Notes under the pieces: generated by a model
Seen by the model: the letters and a program-made list of their open reading frames with translations, nothing else
Told to the model about the DNA's origin: nothing
Databases searched by the model: none
Shown: one piece after another, positions 6,508 to 13,692 of the stretch
Position numbering within the stretch: position 1 is the stretch's first letter
Layout of the letters: every line of letters begins with the position of its first letter
Program-made: the position numbers and the translations under genes
IMG/VR virus record: IMGVR_UViG_3300032731_000405
Span: 1 to 42,979 of that record
Length of the DNA: 42,979 nt
Source of the DNA: a virus
Strand: one strand, 5' to 3'

Positions 6508-6825
6508 ATGAGAGTGGAAAATTTCAAAAATCGTGATGGGAGGCCCGTCGCGAATCAATTTCTCATCTTTGAAGATGAGAACCCGACGAGCGGCAACGCA
6601 GTAGTTTATTTCCAAAGTTATGAAACGGTTATTGCGAAGCGAGACAAATTCAGAGCTGGCGAGGCCAAACGACAGATTTGGCTCGACAGAGACGGATGGG
6701 ATTACAGCACCACAACCGGCAAGTATCGCAATCAATTCTTAGATGAAACCAAAAAAGAAACCGAGAAAAAAATCAAATCAGGCGAATATATTTTGACCGA
6801 CCTTAATGAGGGGGGGGTAATATGA
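6508..6825 (+). CDS. Hypothetical protein, 105 aa
   Basis: First gene behind promoter P1, ATG at 6508 with GAGGAAAGG about 8 bases upstream. The protein reads as a beta-rich N-terminal half (VENFKNRDGRPVANQFLIFE, VVYFQSYETVIAKRD), a WLDRDGWDYSTTTGKYRNQF segment, and a charged helical tail. The Trp-Asp-Tyr-x-Thr-Thr-Gly-Lys motif is distinctive, but I do not recognise the family. It is translationally coupled to the next gene (4-base overlap). Confidence 0.65.
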   Translation: MRVENFKNRDGRPVANQFLIFEDENPTSGNAVVYFQSYETVIAKRDKFRAGEAKRQIWLDRDGWDYSTTTGKYRNQFLDETKKETEKKIKSGEYILTDLNEGGVI

Positions 6826-7037
6826 CCAACTCAGTAAACACATTTATTGAAAATATGAAACTCAATCAAGAATGTTTCGCCCAGGGGGTGAAGCAGGGTA
6901 ACAAAATCGCCGTGTCAAGGATCAATGAGGCGATTGTACTACTAAGGGCCGAGATTGATTCTTCCGGCGCAAGCGATAATATCGAGGACGCGATCAAAAT
7001 TTTGGGCTTAATTATTAACGCGGGCGGTGCAATATGA
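6822..7037 (+). CDS. Hypothetical helical protein, 71 aa
   Basis: ATG at 6822 overlaps the previous stop and follows GAGGGGGGG. The product is mostly alpha-helical (INEAIVLLRAEIDSSGASDN, IEDAIKILGLIINAGG) with no motif. Function unknown; it belongs to a run of small co-translated early genes. Confidence 0.6.
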   Translation: MTNSVNTFIENMKLNQECFAQGVKQGNKIAVSRINEAIVLLRAEIDSSGASDNIEDAIKILGLIINAGGAI

Positions 7038-7294
7038 CCGACCAAGAGAGCATTTGTATAAATTGCGGCAAGAAAATAAGCGACGCGGTAACGGTCTGGA
7101 ACGATTGCGCCGAGCCTCTTTGTGGCACGATCTGTCTTTATGAGGATAAATATATAACATATGTCAACGACACGCTTGAACATGGTAATTATTTGGGGCT
7201 TTATTCGTTCAAAGAGTGGATAGAATTTGAAACAGACGACTTGCCAGAAAACGAAGCAACTAAAACAATAAACGAATGTCTAAGGAGGGTATAA
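7034..7294 (+). CDS. Zinc-ribbon small protein, 86 aa
   Basis: ATGA overlap with the previous gene. ICINCGKKISDAVTVWNDCA and PLCGTICLY give Cys pairs consistent with a treble-clef zinc finger at residues 5-35; the rest is acidic and aromatic. It belongs to the set of small Cys-pair proteins in this phage. Role unknown. Confidence 0.6.
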   Translation: MTDQESICINCGKKISDAVTVWNDCAEPLCGTICLYEDKYITYVNDTLEHGNYLGLYSFKEWIEFETDDLPENEATKTINECLRRV

Positions 7295-7297
7295 ATC

Positions 7298-7594
7298 ATG
7301 AGAAATATCGAAATAAACATCACAACGGCTAGAATTAAATCTTACTCGGTGACGTTAGAGGAAGATAACCCAAGAGTGACCGCCACCATTGGGCTTTTCG
7401 CGGGTGACGAACTGATTTCGGAATATTCGATTTCCACCGCATCTTGGGCCGACGAACACAAGAGGTTCAACATCAGCCCGGATCTTATGCAATCCATCCT
7501 GGGGGCATCCCACGAACTTGAAAAGGTTGTCACGCGACATTGTGAGGAAAGACAACTAAGACTGACGGAAGGTCAATCAAAGGGGGACGAATGA
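7298..7594 (+). CDS. Hypothetical protein, 98 aa
   Basis: ATG at 7298 follows AAGGAGG. Beta-strand-rich N-terminal two thirds (EINITTARIKSYSVTLEEDN, VTATIGLFAGDELISEYSIS) and a helical end. Family not recognised. Its stop overlaps the start of a 27-residue membrane peptide gene. Confidence 0.6.
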   Translation: MRNIEINITTARIKSYSVTLEEDNPRVTATIGLFAGDELISEYSISTASWADEHKRFNISPDLMQSILGASHELEKVVTRHCEERQLRLTEGQSKGDE

Positions 7595-7674
7595 CTTTCA
7601 AGATATGGCCCCTGGCGGTGTTCGTCCTATGGGGAGCGATAGCAATCTATATTGACTATAAGTCATCAAAGTAA
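7591..7674 (+). CDS. Tiny membrane peptide, 27 aa
   Basis: ATG at 7591 overlaps the previous stop as ATGA and follows AGGGGG. The product is MTFKIWPLAVFVLWGAIAIY plus IDYKSSK: one transmembrane helix with charged ends. Size, overlap and ribosome site support a real gene. A toxin-like, membrane-modulating or regulatory peptide is possible; nothing specific is shown. Confidence 0.55.
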   Translation: MTFKIWPLAVFVLWGAIAIYIDYKSSK

Positions 7675-7678
7675 GGGG

Positions 7679-7718
7679 TTCATTTTGTGCTTTACATCTT
7701 CCAAAAAAAGCGTACGAT
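7679..7718 (+). promoter_or_regulatory. Putative promoter P2 with shared 14-base element
   Basis: TTCATTTTGTGCTT at 7679-7692, identical to P1. The -35 is TTTACA (7691-7696) and, 16 bases later, TACGAT (7713-7718) is a modest -10. A transcript starting near 7725 would carry the leader hairpin at 7729-7742 and the gene at 7762. Confidence 0.5.
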
Positions 7719-7728
7719 TGGGATCGCT

Positions 7729-7742
7729 CGGCAATCAAGCCG
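7729..7742 (+). promoter_or_regulatory. Leader hairpin CGGC-AATCAA-GCCG
   Basis: CGGCaatcaaGCCG differs from 6476-6489 by one loop base. It lies 6 bases before the AGGAGG ribosome site of the gene at 7762. The same order of 14-mer, promoter, hairpin, ribosome site is seen at 6426-6510. Confidence 0.6.
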
Positions 7743-7761
7743 GGAAACAGGAGGTGGTCAG

Positions 7762-7980
7762 ATGGTAACATATCAAGAGGCAGGGAGATCGGAAGGGCTT
7801 GAAGGGGAAACGCTCCGCCGGTTCATCAACTACATGACAACGCGGTGGGCGGGTGATGAAAAGCTAAACTGTTGCTGTGGATACGCCCAGGAGTGGGCGC
7901 GTAGGTTCAAGGGCGGTCGCGAATTCAGCGCGTCCGACTTTACAGGCCAGACGGTTTTGGAATTAATGGAGGTGGAATGA
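7762..7980 (+). CDS. Hypothetical protein, 72 aa
   Basis: The ATG at 7762 is chosen because AGGAGG lies 7 bases upstream and a predicted promoter and leader precede it; an in-frame start at 7687 would place the promoter inside the gene. The protein is largely helical with a CCCGYAQEWARRF segment containing three adjacent cysteines. Function unknown. It overlaps the next start by four bases. Confidence 0.65.
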   Translation: MVTYQEAGRSEGLEGETLRRFINYMTTRWAGDEKLNCCCGYAQEWARRFKGGREFSASDFTGQTVLELMEVE

Positions 7981-8162
7981 TGGAAAATAAAAACATAAAA
8001 GACGTTTACCAGATAACAGAATACGAAGGAAAAAAAGCGACCTGGAACAAGATCGGCACGGCGTTCAAGAATACAGACGGAGTTCTAAACGTGATATTGA
8101 ACTCCCTGCCGGTGGATGGCCGGTTGCACATAAGGGATCAGCGTACAAAGGGGGAGTCATGA
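7977..8162 (+). CDS. Small conserved-type phage protein, 61 aa
   Basis: Starts in GGAGGTGGAATGATG. The body YEGKKATWNKIGTAFKNTDG, VLNVILNSLPVDGRLHIRD has the pattern W-x-K-I-G-x-A-F then D-G then P-x-x-G-x-x-x-I-R that recurs in many small phage and plasmid proteins of unknown function. I recall the pattern but cannot name a family. Role unknown. Confidence 0.65.
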   Translation: MMENKNIKDVYQITEYEGKKATWNKIGTAFKNTDGVLNVILNSLPVDGRLHIRDQRTKGES

Positions 8163-8272
8163 GAAAACTCTGGACGAAAGAGCTGTGGGCGTTTTACGCT
8201 GTGATGGGAGCCTATGCCGTCACCATTACAGGGGCTTTAATCTACATGGCATTTTTAGGGGGTGCATTATGA
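8159..8272 (+). CDS. Tiny membrane protein, 37 aa
   Basis: ATGA overlap with the previous stop and AAAGGGGGAG upstream. The product MRKLWTKELWAFYAVMGAYA plus VTITGALIYMAFLGGAL is one long transmembrane helix with a basic N-terminus, so N-in topology is likely. The stop overlaps the next ATG. Function unknown. Confidence 0.6.
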   Translation: MRKLWTKELWAFYAVMGAYAVTITGALIYMAFLGGAL

Positions 8273-8583
8273 CGATTGAAAGAAACAAAGCCGAGGAAAG
8301 CGGCGAGTGTGTAAATTGCGGTTGCCCGATAGATCAAGGGGAGGATTGCTTCCTGGTGGATTGGTCAATGTGCTGTTGTAAGGCATGCGCCAACCTGGAG
8401 GCGTTCAGAGTCCGACGGGCCTCCCTGTGCGAGTGCGGCAAGGGCGAGCGATTCCCTCAATATGATCGTTATGGGATTTATTGCGGGAAAATGTGTGATG
8501 AATGTTACGAGGCGAAATATGCCTGTGCAGATCCGGAGTGGCAATTCGATCCTGGCGACGCCGGGGAGAGCCTCGACTACTAA
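8269..8583 (+). CDS. Double zinc-finger protein, 104 aa
   Basis: The ATG at 8269 overlaps the preceding stop and follows AGGGGGTG. Cys pairs CVNCGCP, CCCKACA, CECGKG, YCGKMCDECYE suggest two treble-clef zinc sites at residues 14-45 and 55-85. The tail is acidic. It is the last gene before the strong terminator. A protein- or nucleic-acid-binding role is likely, but no family is recognised. Confidence 0.65.
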   Translation: MTIERNKAEESGECVNCGCPIDQGEDCFLVDWSMCCCKACANLEAFRVRRASLCECGKGERFPQYDRYGIYCGKMCDECYEAKYACADPEWQFDPGDAGESLDY

Positions 8584-8601
8584 CAGACCGACCAAAGAGA
8601 A

Positions 8602-8632
8602 AAGGCCTCGACTCACGTCGGGGCTTTTTTTT
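8602..8632 (+). terminator. Strong intrinsic terminator of the early block
   Basis: An 11-pair stem (aaggcctcgac / gtcggggcttt, two G-U pairs, tetraloop tcac) is followed by eight Ts at 8625-8632. It lies 18 bases after the last early stop and separates the early block from the packaging and head genes. Confidence 0.9.
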
Positions 8633-8741
8633 GTCTATATCCTGGCCCCGCTGATCCGAGCGCGTCCAGTACGGAGCAACCTCGAAATCCATTTATACAA
8701 AAACACCCCAACAACAGACAAAGACTATGTATTAACATATC

Positions 8742-8770
8742 AATACGGTTTCCCTGATCTATGTTATAAA
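8742..8770 (+). promoter_or_regulatory. Possible late promoter (-10-like TATAAA)
   Basis: The spacer after the terminator (8633-8807) must hold whatever starts late transcription, unless there is read-through. TATAAA at 8765-8770 is a fair -10, but the -35 region at 8742-8747 (aatacg) does not match TTGACA, so an activator or anti-terminator may be needed. The rest of this spacer shows no other structure. Confidence 0.3.
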
Positions 8771-8807
8771 TAATAAAGGGCGATTTGATTCTGGACTCTC
8801 GGGGGCC

Positions 8808-9161
8808 GTGATCGAAAATAGAAACTCACATGAAGAAAAATCATTTACAAAAAAGCCTGATTTATCGAATCCAGGCCTCCAGCGTCCGGACACCCGCCTC
8901 CTACACAAGATAAATTCCGCGCTAACCCTTACAAACAACCTAGTCAGAGACTTAACCTCAATAGACGAAGTAATCAAAAAGATCGTAGAAACCCAAGCCA
9001 AACGACACAAAAAGCGGAGCGGCCAGGATAAGATCATAGATTTTCGCGCAACCACCCAAACAGACCAATTAAATCAAATCTATCCACAACCAACAGAGAA
9101 CCACACAAAGAGAACACAAAAAAAAAGAAATAGAAATTCACAACTCAAACCAAGAGGATAA
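8808..9161 (+). CDS. Doubtful polar Lys/Asn-rich protein, 117 aa
   Basis: The frame is open from a GTG at 8808, without a clear ribosome site. The product is rich in Lys, Asn, Thr and Gln, with one helical segment (LLHKINSALTLTNNLVRDLT, SIDEVIKKIVETQAKRHKKR) and a disordered tail. The DNA is visibly richer in A than its neighbours. The helix could be a small DNA-binding domain. It lies directly before the small-terminase-like gene. It may be a real first late gene or a chance frame. Confidence 0.4.
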   Translation: MIENRNSHEEKSFTKKPDLSNPGLQRPDTRLLHKINSALTLTNNLVRDLTSIDEVIKKIVETQAKRHKKRSGQDKIIDFRATTQTDQLNQIYPQPTENHTKRTQKKRNRNSQLKPRG

Positions 9162-9171
9162 GAAATACACC

Positions 9172-9651
9172 ATGGAATCAAGAGTAGAAAAAAGAGAAAA
9201 AGCAAGGGAAAAGACCGAAAGAGCAAGGGTTAAGAAGGAATTGGAAAGGGATAAATTGAACGGGAAAGGGGGCTTTCGTGTAGGTGCTGGCCGACCCAAA
9301 GGCTCTCATGGCTTACTGACCCGATCCCTCAGATCGAAGATCAAGGCTGGCCGACTGATTAAGTTCCTCCAGGCTTTAGCGGACGGTGATATCGAAGGCT
9401 CTACGGTTACAGAGCGCAAAGACGCGGCCAGCATACTGTTAAGGAAGGTTATGCCAGACGTGAACAAGACCGAGATCGAGTCAGGGGTGACTTTCAAGCC
9501 TGTAGAGATCGCGATCAAGGGCGACAGGGCACCAGCAGAGGTCAAGGCGGTTCAGAACGCGGAGCAGGGCAAGGCTCCTGCACCTGCGGGCGTACAGGCT
9601 CCAGATCAGGATGCGGCCCCGGCCCCAGTTAATCCAGAGGTTTTAAACTAA
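9172..9651 (+). CDS. Terminase small subunit-like protein, 159 aa
   Basis: The motif GGFRVGAGRPKGSHGLL near residues 28-45 is the Gly-rich start seen in many phage small terminases and related DNA-recognition proteins, followed by a helical region (IKAGRLIKFLQALADGDIEG, VTERKDAASILLRKVMPDVN). The N-terminus is a highly charged helix, and the C-terminus is an Ala/Pro-rich linker. In packaging, the small subunit recognises the viral DNA start site and controls the large subunit. Position upstream of the large subunit supports the call. The ribosome site is weak (agagga, rather far). Confidence 0.7.
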   Translation: MESRVEKREKAREKTERARVKKELERDKLNGKGGFRVGAGRPKGSHGLLTRSLRSKIKAGRLIKFLQALADGDIEGSTVTERKDAASILLRKVMPDVNKTEIESGVTFKPVEIAIKGDRAPAEVKAVQNAEQGKAPAPAGVQAPDQDAAPAPVNPEVLN

Positions 9652-9652
9652 A

Positions 9653-9892
9653 GGTACGTACTATGATAGAATACACAAAGAAAGAGGCTAACAAGCATAT
9701 AAGTCGGATACTTAGAGAGGCTGAGGTCCAGGATATTTTGATAACAGAGCGAGGGATGGGGGTAATTCTGCTCTCAAAGTACGTACAAGGGGGTAAAAAG
9801 GTACGTACAACTGAGGATAAGGTACGTACAACTGAGGATAAGGTACGTACAACTGAGGATAAGGTACGTACAACTGAGGATAAGGTACGTAC
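9653..9892. repeat. Seven GTACGTAC palindromes with 21-base tandem repeat
   Basis: The palindrome GTACGTAC occurs at 9654-9661, 9779-9786, 9801-9808, 9822-9829, 9843-9850, 9864-9871 and 9885-9892. The last five are in 21-base tandem units starting at 9800, 9821, 9842, 9863 and 9884 (the last shortened). The 21-base period is two helix turns, so all sites face the same side. The first site overlaps the ribosome region of the gene at 9663. The array lies between the terminase genes, making a packaging-start, operator or centromere-like role plausible. Confidence 0.9.
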
Positions 9893-9974
9893 AGAGGATG
9901 AGAAGGTTGCAACCTTTCTTGAGAAGGTTACAACAGATGATCGGCCATTCAGGTCGTTTCCGAAGCCGGGGTAA
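9663..9974 (+). CDS. Phd/YefM-like DNA-binding protein with 7-residue repeats
   Basis: Residues 1-41 (MIEYTKKEANKHISRILREA, EVQDILITERGMGVILLSKY) resemble the N-terminal fold of Phd/YefM antitoxins: helix, then strand-turn-strand ending in a V/I-L-L-S motif. Such domains dimerise and bind palindromic operators; Phd itself binds GTGTACAC-type palindromes. Residues 46-79 are five copies of KVRTTED (the last shortened), encoded by the GTACGTAC repeats. No toxin gene follows; the next gene is the large terminase, 2 bases after the stop. So this may be a stand-alone, self-binding DNA protein. The fold assignment is by eye. Confidence 0.6.
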   Translation: MIEYTKKEANKHISRILREAEVQDILITERGMGVILLSKYVQGGKKVRTTEDKVRTTEDKVRTTEDKVRTTEDKVRTEDEKVATFLEKVTTDDRPFRSFPKPG

Positions 9975-9976
9975 TC

Positions 9977-11368
9977 ATGGATCCAACCCAACCGAATAGA
10001 ATCGAATTAGAGCGACATCAGGCCGACTTTATCCAGGCTAAGGAGCAATATACAGCGTTATTTGGGGGCATTGGTAACGGTAAGACGTTCGCCGCGTGCT
10101 TGAAGGGGATCCAGCTCTCGGCGCGTTACCCTAACAATCTTGGTTTAGTTGGCCGGTTCACCTATCCAGAGCTGAGGGATTCGACCCGTGAGGAGTACCT
10201 GCACGTCTTGGGGATGCTCTATCCCCCGAAGGCTTACAAGATCAACAAAACCGAGGGATCTGTTACGTTATGGAACAAGAGCGCGACGATCTTCAGGCAT
10301 CTTGAGGACTCCAGGAAGCTACTTGGCCCCAACTTGGGGTGGTTCTATATCGATCAGGCGGAAGAAGTGGATGAGGACGTATTCAGCACGTTACAGGGGC
10401 GGCTACGTCGTCCGAGGATCGGGGAGTTGAGCGGCATGATAACCGGCAACCCTCACGGTCATGATTGGGTCTATCACAAGTTCGGGATGCAGTACGGTTG
10501 GAACGATCAGAACCGGCAGACCAATTACGCGCACAGTTCTAATTACCGGATGATAACAGCCCCGACCCATTCGAACGCTGACAACCTTCCCCCTAACTAT
10601 GTCAGCCAGCTCCAGGAGTCTTACAGTAAAGAGTGGTTTAACCGCTACGTTTTAGGGTCTTGGGATGGATGGGCGGGGATGATCTTTGACGTGAGCAAGA
10701 TCGGCAGTTACGACAGGCTCCCTGATATTGAGATGATATTCACCGGTTGTGATCCAGCGATCTCGAAGGAGAAGGAGGCCTGCGACACGGCTTTTAGTAC
10801 GATAGGGGTAGGCAAGGACGGGTATTACTATGATCTTGAGACGATAGCGGAGCATTGGACGTTTCTCGAGACATTGGAGCAGATCCGGGCGATTCAGGAG
10901 CGATTCAAGGGTTACAAGGTACGGCATTATTTAGGGGTAGAGAACACGGCTTATCAGGAGAGTTTGCGGGAGGCGGCAGAGCGAGACTTCCCGGAGTTGG
11001 AAGTGCATGGCATAGCGGCTGATCGAGACAAGTTTAGGAGAGCGCGGTCGGTATCTCATATAATTCAACAGGGGTTATTCAGGAGTAATAATAAGGAGTT
11101 GTTGGCAGATATGAGTGCATTTGATCCGGATGCGAGGGGCAAGTTAAGGAAGGATCGAATTGACGCGTTGGTTCATGCTTTGCATATGGTACAGTTATAC
11201 GCGCCGATAAACCGGCCTATGGTGACGGTACAGGATCAGTTTAAGGGGATGGACAGTCATCAGGCATGGTTCAAGCAGACGCAGGATTACGCTCGTCACC
11301 AGTTAGAGGGCGTTGATAACGTGGACGAATACAGTCCATCAACAGGGGGCGACCCCGACTACTATTAG
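9977..11368 (+). CDS. terL: Terminase large subunit
   Basis: Walker A GGIGNGKT at residues 30-37, Walker B-like GWFYIDQAEE at 121-130, and the ITGNP motif near 155 form the packaging ATPase. The RNase H-like nuclease part shows FTGCDPAISK with Asp259, VEN with Glu322 and DRIDALVHA with Asp396. The 463-residue length is normal for TerL. It pumps DNA into the prohead through the portal and cuts the concatemer. The C-terminal tail is acidic (GVDNVDEYSPSTGGDPDYY), probably for portal contact. Confidence 0.95.
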   Translation: MDPTQPNRIELERHQADFIQAKEQYTALFGGIGNGKTFAACLKGIQLSARYPNNLGLVGRFTYPELRDSTREEYLHVLGMLYPPKAYKINKTEGSVTLWNKSATIFRHLEDSRKLLGPNLGWFYIDQAEEVDEDVFSTLQGRLRRPRIGELSGMITGNPHGHDWVYHKFGMQYGWNDQNRQTNYAHSSNYRMITAPTHSNADNLPPNYVSQLQESYSKEWFNRYVLGSWDGWAGMIFDVSKIGSYDRLPDIEMIFTGCDPAISKEKEACDTAFSTIGVGKDGYYYDLETIAEHWTFLETLEQIRAIQERFKGYKVRHYLGVENTAYQESLREAAERDFPELEVHGIAADRDKFRRARSVSHIIQQGLFRSNNKELLADMSAFDPDARGKLRKDRIDALVHALHMVQLYAPINRPMVTVQDQFKGMDSHQAWFKQTQDYARHQLEGVDNVDEYSPSTGGDPDYY

Positions 11369-11377
11369 GAGGAATAA

Positions 11378-13354
11378 ATGGCAGTAACAATCACAAATCT
11401 CCGCTATCAGAGCGAGGGGAGTCAGATGAAGGTTGAGGGGACGTTGACCTTTGACACTTCTTATCCGACAGGTGGAGAAGCAATCACGGCGGTACAGTTA
11501 GGAATGGCGAGGATTGACCAGTTTTACATTGAGGATTCGGAGGGTTACACCTACGATTCCGACATAGTTTCTGGCAATCTCAGCACGAAGATCGTGGTCT
11601 ATGACGCGACGGCATCTGGGGCTATAGGGACGGAGCAGACTCACGTTCATCCAGTTGCATTGGATGGTGGGTCGAGTGCGGCGGTCAGTCATACACATGC
11701 GGACACGTTGGCGGTGAACGCTGCAGCGTGTACAGGAACGAGTGCAGCGGGGTCGTCCCACACCCATGCGGACACGTTAGCGGTAGGTTCGGCGGCTTGT
11801 GCAGGAACGAGTGATGTAGGGGCTAGCCACACCCATGCTGATACATTAGCTGTAAATGCAGCCGCTTGTACTGGGACGAGCGCGGTAGGTGCTTCCCATG
11901 TTCATGCGGTTGGGTCGTTGGCGATAACCGACGCGTCGTTCACAGGATCGTCAGCAGCGGTGAGTCATAATCATGCGGACAATTTAGCGATTAATTCGGC
12001 GGCTTTGACGGGATCGTCGGCGGCGGTGAGTCATACCCATGCGGACACGTTAGCGGTAAATAGCGCAGCTTTGACGGGAACGTCGGCAGCCGGGGCTTCT
12101 CACACTCATGCGATAGCGGGAGTAACGAACGCGGTAAGTGACGTCACGGCGATGATAGCCTATCCCGATGGGGCGGGCATTACGAAGCCTGTAATTGCTT
12201 TAACGCATAACGCTGATCCGGTAGCGAATTTAGCCGCTTCTCTTTTATTTGTAACCGAGGCATACGAGTTAGCAGGGGCCAACGTGGGTATTCTTCAATC
12301 GAATTGTGCTGGCACGACGAGCATTTCCGGTGAGACAGCGAACGGGACTGTTTACGCAGTAGCGGCATCGACGAGATTTTGGGTGACTCATAATGCAACT
12401 CCAACAGGCGTTCAGATTTACGTTAATGAGGGTGCGGCAGATCAGTTGGAATGTATTTCTCCGACAGGGGCAGATTGCTATGTTATGTTTCCATTTGAGT
12501 CAGCAGCGGGGTCGGTAGCAGCTGGTTGTGCGGTAAAGATCACTCATAACGCGTCGGCGGATTCGGGCAAGGTACTTTATTTCGATGATAATGGTGCGGC
12601 AGACGCTCAGTTAGTATTTATTGATGCTGGCGCAGGTGGTGGAGTAATACCGGCAGCCGACATTCTTCCGATTTTAAACACCGGAACGATAATTGGCGAG
12701 AGTTCTGTAGTGGGCGTAGCGGCTGCTCAGGGATTAACTGGCAATGTTACCGCTGAGGCCACCCATACTCATGCGGTAGGTTCTTTGGCTTTAAACGACA
12801 CCACGTTGAGTGGTTCGGTCACGGCGGAAGCGGCCCACGTTCATGCGGTTGGCACGTTGGCCTTAAACGACACCACATTAAGTGGTTCGGTCACGGCGGA
12901 AGCGGCCCACGTTCATGGCGTAGGGACTTTTGCTCTTACGACAGCCGCCTTAACGGGATCGGCAGATGCAGAAGCGGCCCATACTCATGCGGTTGGAAGT
13001 TACGCGCTTAATGACACAACTTTAAGCGGTTCGGTCACAGCCGAAGCGACTCACACTCACGCAGTAGGTTCAATCGCTCTAAACAGCACAGCGTTGACCG
13101 GTTCAGTTACAGCAGAAGCCGCTCACACACACGCCGTTGGGAGTTACGCATTGAACGACCTTACTCTCTCTGGCTCAGTTACCGCCGAGGCAGCACATGT
13201 TCATGGTCCGGGATCACTCGCAGACGCAGCTACCGGAGTTTCGGCAGCAGCACACACACATAGTTTAACTGGTGCAGGAGCAGCCCTTACAGAGGTTGCC
13301 CCGGCCACAAACCTATCGACTTTAGCCGTCGACTTTATGGCTATTGGAGTTTAA
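11378..13354 (+). CDS. His-x-His repeat structural or fibre protein, 658 aa
   Basis: At least 16 HxH motifs (SHTHADTLAV, AHVHAVGSLALND and variants) lie in two repeat blocks of about 20-25 residues per unit, residues 85-260 and 455-650. Between them is a globular region of about 190 residues (from about 265) with THN motifs. HxH repeats in T4 gp37 bind iron along the trimeric fibre tip, so a metal-stabilised trimeric fibre or fibrous decoration is the best guess. The Ala/Gly/Thr/Ser-rich composition fits beta-fibre proteins. Unusual is its place between terminase and portal. AGGAGG precedes the ATG. Confidence 0.65.
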   Translation: MAVTITNLRYQSEGSQMKVEGTLTFDTSYPTGGEAITAVQLGMARIDQFYIEDSEGYTYDSDIVSGNLSTKIVVYDATASGAIGTEQTHVHPVALDGGSSAAVSHTHADTLAVNAAACTGTSAAGSSHTHADTLAVGSAACAGTSDVGASHTHADTLAVNAAACTGTSAVGASHVHAVGSLAITDASFTGSSAAVSHNHADNLAINSAALTGSSAAVSHTHADTLAVNSAALTGTSAAGASHTHAIAGVTNAVSDVTAMIAYPDGAGITKPVIALTHNADPVANLAASLLFVTEAYELAGANVGILQSNCAGTTSISGETANGTVYAVAASTRFWVTHNATPTGVQIYVNEGAADQLECISPTGADCYVMFPFESAAGSVAAGCAVKITHNASADSGKVLYFDDNGAADAQLVFIDAGAGGGVIPAADILPILNTGTIIGESSVVGVAAAQGLTGNVTAEATHTHAVGSLALNDTTLSGSVTAEAAHVHAVGTLALNDTTLSGSVTAEAAHVHGVGTFALTTAALTGSADAEAAHTHAVGSYALNDTTLSGSVTAEATHTHAVGSIALNSTALTGSVTAEAAHTHAVGSYALNDLTLSGSVTAEAAHVHGPGSLADAATGVSAAAHTHSLTGAGAALTEVAPATNLSTLAVDFMAIGV

Positions 13355-13364
13355 GGAGGGTTAA

Positions 13365-13682
13365 ATGGCAATCGCAGTAAACGAAACATATTGTTTAAAG
13401 CAAGCCGGAACGTATCCTGCCTTGACCCTACTTGTGGGGACGGCAGATGCGGATTCAGGGACCACGTTTTCGATTATACCTGGGGACAACGACGTTAATA
13501 TTGACGGATCGGCTGGACTGAGGAAGATCGCAGCGTGGGTATTCACCTGCACGTCGGGTGAGGAGGCTGTAAAGGCGGTCAAATCGTATAGCGCAGCACA
13601 AGATGGAGAGATTTTAACCTGCACGGTGCAGTCGGGAGCCACTTATGATTGGTGGATTCTCGCTGAAGATGCCGGAGCATAA
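13365..13682 (+). CDS. Small structural-type protein A, 105 aa
   Basis: It is a clear relative of the next gene: both share TYPALTLLVGTADA/NFPALTMVVGTASA, the NxxIxGSAG(L/V)RKI segment, the (S/Y)xSxEEA segment and a closing (D/N)WW(I/V)LxEDxGA. Beta-rich, with no membrane segment, it could be a capsid decoration or fibre-associated protein. AGGAGGG precedes the ATG. Family not recognised. Confidence 0.65.
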   Translation: MAIAVNETYCLKQAGTYPALTLLVGTADADSGTTFSIIPGDNDVNIDGSAGLRKIAAWVFTCTSGEEAVKAVKSYSAAQDGEILTCTVQSGATYDWWILAEDAGA

Positions 13683-13692
13683 GGAGGATTAA

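Noticed and set aside
8642-8760. T7-type phage promoter (aatacg at 8742)
   Set aside because: No phage RNA polymerase gene is present and the similarity is very short.
9712-9912. - strand frame with repeated PQLYVPY units
   Set aside because: It is the complement of the 21-base repeat inside the Phd-like gene; no ribosome site and no domain.
9663-9974. Complete Phd/Doc-type toxin-antitoxin pair
   Set aside because: No toxin-like gene follows; the next gene is the large terminase.
11690-13290. CRISPR-like repeat array
   Set aside because: The DNA repeats are imperfect, have no spacers of constant length and encode HxH protein repeats.
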